Shown here: piece after piece, positions 7,599-13,586 of the stretch
Position numbering within the stretch: position 1 is the stretch's first letter
Layout: each line of letters opens with the position of its first letter
IMG/VR virus record: IMGVR_UViG_3300030329_000057
Location: 1,667-34,816 of that record
Direction: 5' to 3' (one strand)
DNA from: a virus
Length of the DNA stretch: 33,150 nt
Translations under genes and position numbers: made by a program
Notes under the pieces: model-generated
Databases searched by the model: none
Told to the model about the DNA's origin: nothing
Seen by the model: only the letters and a program-made list of their open reading frames with translations

Positions 7599-7781
7599 AT
7601 GTGTCTATTCAGTACGCCGAAGATGCCGGAGATGCCTGCGCCTCCCCCGCCTGCACCCCCGGCCCCGACGCGGATGACCCGCAAGGTCCGGCCTACCCCG
7701 ATAGCACGGTCTCGAATGGGCGCTGGCCGGTCTCAGGGCTCTCTGAGCCGCCTTCGTATCCCCCTGAATCTACCCCAGTAA
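7599..7781 (+). CDS. Proline-rich small protein upstream of portal
   Basis: 60 residues: starts MCLFSTPKMPEMPAPPPPAPP and ends in a basic LSRLRIPLN. Short proteins with a proline-rich N-terminus and a conserved LRIPL end often sit right before the portal gene in T7-like phages. Function unknown; a virion or assembly role is inferred from position only. The ATG follows a C/A-rich CCATAACC rather than a Shine-Dalgarno site. Confidence 0.7.
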   Translation: MCLFSTPKMPEMPAPPPPAPPAPTRMTRKVRPTPIARSRMGAGRSQGSLSRLRIPLNLPQ

Positions 7782-7782
7782 C

Positions 7783-9321
7783 ATGGACAAAAGCACCGCC
7801 GCAGGGCTCTACACGAAGCTGGAGCATAAACGCGACAGCTACCTGCGCCGAGGTCGGGATGTGGCGCGAGTCACGATCCCCCACCTGTTGACTGAAGACG
7901 GTCATTCTCACTCCACTAAACTGGCGACTCCCTACCAATCCGTTGGTGCCAGAGGCGTGAGTAACTTGGCGAGCAAGCTCCTCCTCTCCTTATTGCCGCC
8001 TTCCCAACCGTTCTTCCGTCTTCAGGTGGACCCTTTCACCCTTGAGCAACTCACGGGTATGGAGGACGCCAGAACGGAAGTCGAGGCGTCCCTGGCAGAG
8101 ATTGAGAACGCCGTACACGGCGAGATCGAATCGATGGCCCTCAGGATTCAGGTCTTTGAGGCCCTGAAACAACTGGTCATTTGCGGCAACGCCCTGCTGT
8201 ATCTCCCGCCGGATGGTCAGATGCGTGTCTACAAGATGGACCGCTATGTGATCCAGCGGGATTACTCAGGGAACATCGACCTGATCGTCATTAAGGAGAC
8301 CATCTCTCCGGCAGCTCTCCCCGAGGAGATCCGCGAGATGCTGCCTTCGGAGTCCACCGGTAGCCCTGATGGTGTAGACATCTACACCTGTGTCCACCGG
8401 CAAGACGAGGACACCTACGAGGTCTACCAAGAGGTCGCCGGTCAGACCGTTGAGTCTACCTACGGCACCTTCAAAGCCGACAAACTCCCCTATCTGGCTC
8501 TCCGTATGAACGGAGTGACCGGGATGGACTGGGGGTACGGCTACTGTGCTGAACTGCTGGGAGACCTCCAGAGCCTTGAGGCGCTGTCTCAGGCCATGAT
8601 TGAGGCTGCTGCTGCGGCCTCCAAGGTCTTGTTCTTGGTGGACCCAGCGTCCCCCACAAGAGCCCGTACATTGGCTGAGAGCCCCAACGGAGCGATCCGA
8701 GAGGGTCGAGCCGACGATGTCTCCGTGCTGTCCATGGGCTCTAAGGCGGCTGACATGAGGATTGCCTACGAGGCAGTCAACAACATCGCAGAGCGCCTCG
8801 GGTTCGCCTTCATGCTGAACACCAGTATCCAGCGGAAAGGCGAGCGGGTCACTGCTGAAGAGATCCGGTTCATGGCTCAAGAGCTGGAGGATTACCTCGC
8901 AGGGGCTTACTCCCTGTTGAGCCAGGAACTCCAGCTTCCGCTGGTGAATCTGGTGATGGACCGCATGAGGTCTCAGAACCGCTTGCCGAAGATCCCCAAG
9001 GAGATCGTCAAGCCCACCGTGGTCACAGGGATTGAAGCCCTGGGCCGTGGGCATGACCTGACGAGACTGGATGTGTTCATCGCCGGTGCCATGCAGACCT
9101 TTGGTCCCGAGATGCTCAACCAGTACATAGACGTCCGGGATTACCTAGAGCGTCGAGCGACGGCCCTGGGTCTGCCGATGAAGGGTCTGGTGAAGACCCA
9201 AGAGCAGATCCAGCAGGAAACCCAGCAGGCACAGATGCAGAACATGGTCCAGCAGTTTGGACCGCAGGTCATGGATATGGCCCAGAAGAATATGGAGGCC
9301 CAACCACCCGAGGAGGGATAG
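7783..9321 (+). CDS. Portal protein / head-tail connector (T7 gp8-like)
   Basis: 512 residues (T7 gp8 has 536). Starts …GLYTKLEHKRDSYLRRGRDVARVTIPHLL and includes KLLLSLLPPSQPFFRLQ, the conserved opening of T7-type connectors, and later EAAAAASKVLFLVDPAS and TSIQRKGERVTAEEIRFMAQELE. It forms the ring at one capsid vertex through which DNA is packaged and ejected. The glutamine-rich C-terminus (QEQIQQETQQAQMQNMVQQ) is usual. It is followed without a gap by the scaffold gene. Confidence 0.95.
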   Translation: MDKSTAAGLYTKLEHKRDSYLRRGRDVARVTIPHLLTEDGHSHSTKLATPYQSVGARGVSNLASKLLLSLLPPSQPFFRLQVDPFTLEQLTGMEDARTEVEASLAEIENAVHGEIESMALRIQVFEALKQLVICGNALLYLPPDGQMRVYKMDRYVIQRDYSGNIDLIVIKETISPAALPEEIREMLPSESTGSPDGVDIYTCVHRQDEDTYEVYQEVAGQTVESTYGTFKADKLPYLALRMNGVTGMDWGYGYCAELLGDLQSLEALSQAMIEAAAAASKVLFLVDPASPTRARTLAESPNGAIREGRADDVSVLSMGSKAADMRIAYEAVNNIAERLGFAFMLNTSIQRKGERVTAEEIRFMAQELEDYLAGAYSLLSQELQLPLVNLVMDRMRSQNRLPKIPKEIVKPTVVTGIEALGRGHDLTRLDVFIAGAMQTFGPEMLNQYIDVRDYLERRATALGLPMKGLVKTQEQIQQETQQAQMQNMVQQFGPQVMDMAQKNMEAQPPEEG

Positions 9322-10101
9322 ATGGCTGAATACGCAAAAGTCCAATTTCAGGAAGGTATGAACGGTGAGCCCCCGGTGGACTCCGCGATGGAAGAAGCTA
9401 AAGCCGAGGCTCAAGCTCAAGAAGAATCAACTCCCTCAGAAGGACTCGGGATCGAGACCGGGGACGGACTCCAGAACGTCATCGACAAGTTCGGGGGCGA
9501 CATGGACAAGATGGCAGAAGGCTATCGAGAACTTGAGAAGAAGCTGAGTTCTCGCTCTGAGACTGAAGAGGCCCCAAAGTCGGCGGGTCTGGAGGACATC
9601 CAGCCGTATGTTGAGGAGTGGCAGAAGACCGGCGAACTCAGCGATGAAAGCCGCAAGGCTCTTGAGGAGCGGTTCCCCAAGGATCTGATCGATGACTACC
9701 TCGCCAAGTCCGCCCAGGCTGCGGAGTTCCAAGAGACTCAGGCAGCCACTGAACTAAAGAACATCTACGACTCTGTCGGTGGTGAGCAAAGCTACCAAGA
9801 GATCGTGGCGTGGGCTTCTGAGAACCTTACGGATGCTCAGATCGAAGCCTACAACGAGGCGGTCAACTCCGGGTCTTTTGCCCAAGCCGACCTCGCAGTC
9901 AAGGGTTTGGCGGCTCAATACGCCCAAGCCTCAGGGAACAAACCCCAGCTCCTTCGGTCTAAGCCGGAAGGATCGCCGGGTGCTGCCCCCTATGAATCCC
10001 TCGCCCAAGTGACGGCTGACATGAAGAAGCCTGAATACAAGACGGACCCTGCCTTCCGGGCTCAGGTCCAGGCGAGGCTGTCCCGCTCCCAGGTAATGTA
10101 A
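9322..10101 (+). CDS. Capsid assembly / scaffolding protein (T7 gp9-like)
   Basis: 259 residues, acidic, with a good ribosome-binding site (CGAGGAGGGA) before the ATG. The N-terminal third is Glu/Ala-rich and helical (MEEAKAEAQAQEE). The middle has QNVIDKFGGDMDKMAEGYRELEKKLS, and the end carries YKTDPAFRAQVQARLSRS, similar to the C-terminal helix that contacts the capsid in this family. T7 gp9 has 307 residues. It directs procapsid assembly and then leaves. Position between portal and capsid genes agrees, but five small genes separate it from the capsid gene here. Confidence 0.88.
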   Translation: MAEYAKVQFQEGMNGEPPVDSAMEEAKAEAQAQEESTPSEGLGIETGDGLQNVIDKFGGDMDKMAEGYRELEKKLSSRSETEEAPKSAGLEDIQPYVEEWQKTGELSDESRKALEERFPKDLIDDYLAKSAQAAEFQETQAATELKNIYDSVGGEQSYQEIVAWASENLTDAQIEAYNEAVNSGSFAQADLAVKGLAAQYAQASGNKPQLLRSKPEGSPGAAPYESLAQVTADMKKPEYKTDPAFRAQVQARLSRSQVM

Positions 10102-10103
10102 AC

Positions 10104-10307
10104 ATGGAAACACCCAAATTCTCAGTAGGCAGTCTGACGAACACCTCGGAAGGTGTTTCTCAAACCGGCCTCCTTGGCCTGTGCAGTTATGTACTCATGG
10201 GCGACTTCTCTGACTCCGTCAAGACTGCGGCTCTTATTGCTGTCGCCGTGGGCTCTGGACTTTATGCCATCAGCCGTGGCCTCAGTAAGGCTAAGAAAGA
10301 TGCGTAG
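10104..10307 (+). CDS. Small membrane protein, holin candidate
   Basis: 67 residues with two hydrophobic stretches, TGLLGLCSYVLMG (weak) and TAALIAVAVGSGLYAI (strong), then a basic tail SRGLSKAKKDA. Small size, one or two membrane segments and a charged C-terminus are holin features. It is the first of five consecutive small membrane or lipoprotein genes. The stop overlaps the next gene. Holin function is inferred only. Confidence 0.6.
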   Translation: METPKFSVGSLTNTSEGVSQTGLLGLCSYVLMGDFSDSVKTAALIAVAVGSGLYAISRGLSKAKKDA

Positions 10308-10611
10308 AAACCTTGTAGCACTGGGTCTTGTCCTTAGTTTGGCAAGTTGCTCTGCGATGGAGACGGTCCTTGATTACCCGATGTCCTTCTTTGACGAAGA
10401 AAGCGGGGAGGTCGTAGAGACCACGGTTGGGGACGCGATAGCTGACAACGCTGAAGGAGCCAGTGGCTTGGTGTCCAACGCTCTCAGCAGCGTACACCCC
10501 GGACTGGCCCTGCTTGGTGGTGGAGCTGCCGCCGCCCTTTTCGGTAAAGCCCGACGCCGTAAGACGGTCGAGGTTGTTGCCGAAGAGCCGAAGGAGACCC
10601 CCGAAGCGTAA
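10300..10611 (+). CDS. Predicted lipoprotein with C-terminal hydrophobic segment
   Basis: 103 residues from ATG 10300, inside the end of the previous gene. The start MRRNLVALGLVLSLASC is a lipoprotein signal with lipobox LASC at Cys17. A periplasmic region of about 50 residues (acidic, FFDEESGEVVE) is followed by HPGLALLGGGAAAALFG and a basic KARRRK, which could be a second membrane anchor. This N-terminal lipid plus C-terminal anchor layout is that of unimolecular spanins, though the hydrophobic segment is short. An open frame extends upstream to 10153, but the signal peptide marks the real start. Confidence 0.7.
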   Translation: MRRNLVALGLVLSLASCSAMETVLDYPMSFFDEESGEVVETTVGDAIADNAEGASGLVSNALSSVHPGLALLGGGAAAALFGKARRRKTVEVVAEEPKETPEA

Positions 10612-11045
10612 TGCTGCGGCCCCTCTTGGTTGGTCTACTAGCCTTGGGGGGCTGCGCCGCTCCGGGCGGCTGGGGGAATGCTATGACTCCCGATGAGTTC
10701 ACCCTCGGCCACGGTAATTCGACCACGGGTCTTGATGGCAAGATGAACACGGGTTGGGGGGACGACTCCTTCGACTCCACCTATGTGGGTGAGACTGAGT
10801 CCACCTACATGGCGCTGACCTGGGACCTCCCTACATGGGACTCACCGGAGACCCGTGAAGACCGCAGGAGGCTCCGTGAGGAGTCCCTGGTTCTCAGCGA
10901 GACCGCCGAAAAGGCCCCGGCAGAAGCCACAGATGGGCCGGTCTTCAGTCCGCCCGAGTGGCTCCCTAAGGCCTTCGGCGCGATGATCGGGCTGCTCTTG
11001 ATCTACGTCTGGTTCAAACTCAAGAGGAGCAACGGATGGCACTAA
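10611..11045 (+). CDS. Predicted lipoprotein with C-terminal transmembrane helix, u-spanin candidate
   Basis: 144 residues, TAATG overlap with the previous stop. The N-terminus MLRPLLVGLLALGGC has lipobox LGGC at Cys15. About 105 residues of acidic, Ser/Thr-rich sequence follow, with a helical EDRRRLREESLVLSETAEKA. Then comes a clear transmembrane helix AFGAMIGLLLIYVWF and a basic KLKRS end. A lipid anchor in the outer membrane plus a C-terminal inner-membrane helix is the topology of unimolecular spanins such as T1 gp11, which fuse the envelope membranes at lysis. Homology is not shown; the topology is what supports the call. Confidence 0.7.
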   Translation: MLRPLLVGLLALGGCAAPGGWGNAMTPDEFTLGHGNSTTGLDGKMNTGWGDDSFDSTYVGETESTYMALTWDLPTWDSPETREDRRRLREESLVLSETAEKAPAEATDGPVFSPPEWLPKAFGAMIGLLLIYVWFKLKRSNGWH

Positions 11046-11155
11046 GAATTTTTCTCCTGGCCCCCCTCTTCTCATGCGTAAGCCAACCGGATATGGGCCT
11101 ATGTCTGTCTGGAAACGATTGTCCTCTTTGCTCCTGCGAGCCCTCTTCGGAATAG
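11036..11155 (+). CDS. 39-residue mini-lipoprotein (overlapping ORF)
   Basis: A small ORF that starts inside the end of the 10611 gene and overlaps the next one. The ATG has a strong ribosome-binding site (AAGAGGAG, 7-8 nt upstream). The protein starts MALRIFLLAPLFSCVSQP, a lipoprotein signal with lipobox LFSC at Cys14, and continues with a Cys-rich tail containing CPLCSC. Size and overlap recall Rz1-type outer-membrane spanins. It ends 2 nt before an alternative ATG (11158) of the next gene. The ribosome-binding site and lipobox support it; nothing else does. Confidence 0.5.
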   Translation: MALRIFLLAPLFSCVSQPDMGLCLSGNDCPLCSCEPSSE

Positions 11156-11475
11156 AAATGAGTGAATCAGAACAAAGGCAACGTGCCCAGGTAATCGACA
11201 CTAGAGCCGAGGTACTCCTTCGGGAGGTCGAGGCGAAAGCCAAGCTGGCAGAGATCAAGGCCAGCCAATCTGCATCAGAACTTGCAGCTCTCCACCTGAG
11301 CCAGTTCGCGGGTCTCTACTTGATGATCCTCGTTCTCGCCTTCATCGGGAGCTGCCTCTATCTCCCTAAGGATTCCATCGCTGTGGTGGCCGGTCTAATC
11401 ACGCTCGTCACCACGTCGATGAGCGGAATCCTCAGGTCCATCGTCACTTCTAACAAAGAAGACGGCGAATCTTAA
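11074..11475 (+). CDS. Membrane protein with coiled coil and two TM helices, holin-like
   Basis: 133 residues from ATG 11074; ATG 11101 and ATG 11158 (105 residues, directly after the mini-lipoprotein stop) are alternatives and none has a strong ribosome-binding site. The N-terminus is amphipathic (SVWKRLSSLLLRALFG). A charged helix follows (SEQRQRAQVIDTRAEVLLREVEAKAKLAEIK), then two membrane helices, GLYLMILVLAFIGSCLYL and IAVVAGLITLVTTSMSGIL, and a short polar tail. This layout resembles holins of the gene-transfer-agent type and similar phage membrane proteins. Holin or i-spanin partner roles are both possible. Confidence 0.65.
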   Translation: MRKPTGYGPMSVWKRLSSLLLRALFGIEMSESEQRQRAQVIDTRAEVLLREVEAKAKLAEIKASQSASELAALHLSQFAGLYLMILVLAFIGSCLYLPKDSIAVVAGLITLVTTSMSGILRSIVTSNKEDGES

Positions 11476-11538
11476 GAACACGACACTAAGAACCTTACTG
11501 TCTGACCCGGCCCGTCAAGGCGGATAACCGGCTGCTCC

Positions 11539-11585
11539 AGGGTTTGCGTGATGGTGGCGTTTGTAACTTTCTGTAACGCAACCCT
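11539..11585 (+). promoter_or_regulatory. Inverted repeat in the capsid-gene leader
   Basis: The 132-nt leader (11476-11607) before the capsid start has no gene. It contains an inverted repeat, AGGGTTTGCG (11539-11548) against CGCAACCCT (11577-11585), with a 28-nt loop and one bulged T. No T-run follows, so it is more likely a leader structure, RNA-processing site or part of a promoter region than a terminator. Confidence 0.4.
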
Positions 11586-11593
11586 AACTGTTT

Positions 11594-11600
11594 AAGGAGA
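11594..11600 (+). promoter_or_regulatory. Shine-Dalgarno site of the major capsid gene
   Basis: AAGGAGA, 7 nt before the ATG at 11608. It marks the capsid start at 11608 even though the frame hits a stop 30 codons later, and so supports the view that the gene is interrupted and spliced. Confidence 0.75.
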
Positions 11601-11607
11601 TTGACCA

Positions 11608-12884
11608 ATGGTCGATATCTCACGTCTCGGCACAACTAACGGCGCAGCAGCTGATGGTTCAGCCGAATATGCTCTTTTCCTGAAGGTGTTCTCGGGTTGA
11701 CTGAGCCCCCTAGAGCCGCAAGGCCCTAGAGCAAATCGTGTGAATTCAGGGAAACTCTCTCGTAGACAATCCTGAGCCAAGCCGCGTAAGCGGAAGGTGC
11801 AACGACTATCCCTTCGGGGAGTAGGATCAAGTGATCCGAAGCGCACGACACCCCTAGCGGGTGATGATATAGTCTCATCTGCATAGCGATATGCAGCAGC
11901 CGTAAGGCGGTATAGGTTTAACGAGCCTGTACGAAGATTCTGGAAGTCCTTTCTACTTTCCAAGAGACCAACCTCTTCATGGACAAGCACATGGTCCGCA
12001 CGATCTCGTCGGGCAAGTCCGCGCAGTTCCCCGTTCTCGGGACCGCCAGCACGAAGTATATGTCCCCTGGAGACTCCATCGTTGAAACCGCTGGATACCT
12101 CTCCCAGGTCAAGCACAACGAAAGGGTCATCCACATCGACCAGTTCCTCACGTCTAACGTGATGATTGCTGACGCCGATGAGCTGATGAACCACTACGAT
12201 GTTCGCTCTGAGTACGCTTCCGCCATCGGACGTGCCCTCGCCAAGCAGATGGACCAGAACATCATCTCGACGGTGTATGGTGCTGCGGCCACTTCGGAGA
12301 CCATTACCGGTTCCGGCAACGGTGGAACGCAACTCATCTCAGGAGCGGAAACCTCCGCTGTTACGGGTGCCAACCTGATCTCAGCGGCCTTTGACGCTGC
12401 CGAAACCCTTGACCTCCGAGATGCTCCCAAGGAAGACCGCATCATGGCTGTCCGTCCTTCGGAATACTACAAGCTGATCGAAGCGAGCGGCTCAGGCACC
12501 AGCCTTGTCAACCGCGATTACGCTGCCGGTAACGGCGGTATCGCTGACGGCAACGTCTTCCGTGTCGCCGGATTCCAGATTGTTTCCACAAACAACCTGA
12601 ACGGCACCGACACCACGGCAACCGGCTCTTCTGACGCAGGTATCCGAAACGACCCCCTTGGGGGCAGCGGAACCGGCTACCAGGAAGGTATCGCGTGGGA
12701 CGAACTCCACGCGCTGTTCTTCCACAAGTCAGCCGTTGGTACCGTCAAGCTCGCTGACCTTAGCGTCGAGAGCGAGTACCAGCTTGAGCGCCTTGCGACC
12801 CTCTTCGTCGCCAAGTATATGTGCGGTCACGGCGTTCTTCGCCCTGAGTCCGCCGTGTCTTACGCGAAGGCGGCGATGGCCTAA
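11608..12884 (+). CDS. Major capsid protein (T7 gp10-like), split by a group I intron
   Basis: Two exons: 11608-11697 and 11943-12884, joined in frame to 343 residues (T7 gp10A has 344). Exon 1 codes 30 residues ending …YALFLKVFSG, then a TGA follows in frame. Exon 2 resumes EVLSTFQETNLFMDKHMVRTISSGKS. The joined sequence lines up with T7 gp10A, where LFLKVFGGEVLTAF…HMVRSISSGKSAQFPVLG is continuous, so the splice point falls between residues 30 and 31. Further conserved parts are VIHIDQFLTSNVMIADADELMNHYDVRSEYAS and the HK97-fold body. It forms the icosahedral shell. Annotated without splicing, the gene would wrongly appear to start at ATG 11979. A strong terminator follows. Confidence 0.93.
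11698..11942 (+). ncRNA. Group I self-splicing intron (245 nt, no ORF), probably subgroup IA
   Basis: The last exon base is T (11697) and the last intron base is G (11942), as group I splicing requires. Pairings read from the sequence: P1, exon GGGU with GCCC (11705-11708); P2, 11710-11729 with a GCAA loop; P3, 11736-11742 with 11842-11848; P4, UCAGG (11746) with CCUGA (11771); P6a, 11782-11793 with a GUAA loop; P7, GACUAU (11804-11809) with AUAGUC (11869-11874); P8, 11850-11862; P9, 11881-11894 with a GCGA loop; a further GUAA hairpin at 11899-11908. Two extra hairpins between P7 and P3' (CCC-UUCG-GGG at 11810; GGAUCA/UGAUCC at 11824-11837) suggest subgroup IA. AGUC of exon 2 could form P10 with GACU at 11699. 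Confidence 0.93.
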
Positions 12885-12913
12885 TCGGAGTCCTTCCTCC
12901 TCTGATGCCTCCT

Positions 12914-12957
12914 GGGGGCACCTTCAGTTTCGACTGGGGGTGCCCCCTCTTCATTTC
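12914..12957 (+). terminator. Intrinsic terminator after the capsid gene
   Basis: A perfect 9-bp stem, GGGGGCACC (12914-12922) with GGTGCCCCC (12939-12947), a 16-nt loop, then the T-rich TCTTCATTTC. It lies 30 nt after the capsid stop, the same place as Tphi in T7, where partial termination sets capsid mRNA high relative to tail genes. Confidence 0.82.
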
Positions 12958-12968
12958 CTGAGAGACCT

Positions 12969-13586
12969 ATGGCAATCACAAACACGACCAAGATAGAAGC
13001 AGTCAACACGATGCTGTCTGCGGTGGGCTCCAGCCCCGTCAGCACTCTTACAGGTCAACAGACCGCTGATGCCGTAGTCGCTCAGAACATCCTTGACGAA
13101 GTAGTCCGCGAAGTCACCTCCCAGGGGTGGGCTTTCAACTACGAGAGGAAAGTCGAACTGGCCCCCGACAGTGACAACCAGATTGTCCTCGGCACCGATG
13201 TGGCTCGTATCGACAACACCCCCGGCTATAACACGGACTACGATGTGGTCCAGCGGGGGAACAAGCTGTACGACCGCAAGTCCCACAGTTACACCATCAG
13301 TGAAACGCTGACTTGCGATGTCATCTACTTCATGGAGTTCGATGACACTCCTGAGGCCGCTCGTAGATACATGATGATCCGAGCTGCCAGAATCTTCCAA
13401 GACCGCATGGTCGGCTCTGGTAACCACCACACCTACAACATGACTGACGAGGTCAAGGCTTTGACTGATCTCAAGGAGCATGAGGGCGATACGGCGGACC
13501 ACAGTATCTTTGACAACTACGATGTATACCGCGTCATAGATCGCCCGACAGCTCTCCGCTCTAACACCAGCATCGAGACTCTCTGA
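12969..13586 (+). CDS. Tail tubular protein A (T7 gp11-like adaptor)
   Basis: 205 residues (T7 gp11 has 196). Starts MAITNTTKIEAVNTMLSAVGSSPVSTL, the conserved opening of this family, followed by DAVVAQNILDEVVREVTSQGWAFNYE and the characteristic PEAARRYMMIRAARIFQDRMVGS. It forms the ring that joins the portal to the nozzle. The stop overlaps the next start (TGATG). Confidence 0.93.
   Translation: MAITNTTKIEAVNTMLSAVGSSPVSTLTGQQTADAVVAQNILDEVVREVTSQGWAFNYERKVELAPDSDNQIVLGTDVARIDNTPGYNTDYDVVQRGNKLYDRKSHSYTISETLTCDVIYFMEFDDTPEAARRYMMIRAARIFQDRMVGSGNHHTYNMTDEVKALTDLKEHEGDTADHSIFDNYDVYRVIDRPTALRSNTSIETL

Noticed and set aside
11592-12332. Long open frame on the minus strand across the intron and capsid start
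   Set aside because: It is a shadow of the capsid exons and of the GC-rich intron; composition is Arg/Gly-rich and no start signal is seen.
11979-12884. Capsid gene as an unspliced ORF starting at ATG 11979
   Set aside because: The sequence homologous to T7 gp10 begins in exon 1 and continues before this ATG. A strong ribosome-binding site is at 11594, and the intron explains the break.
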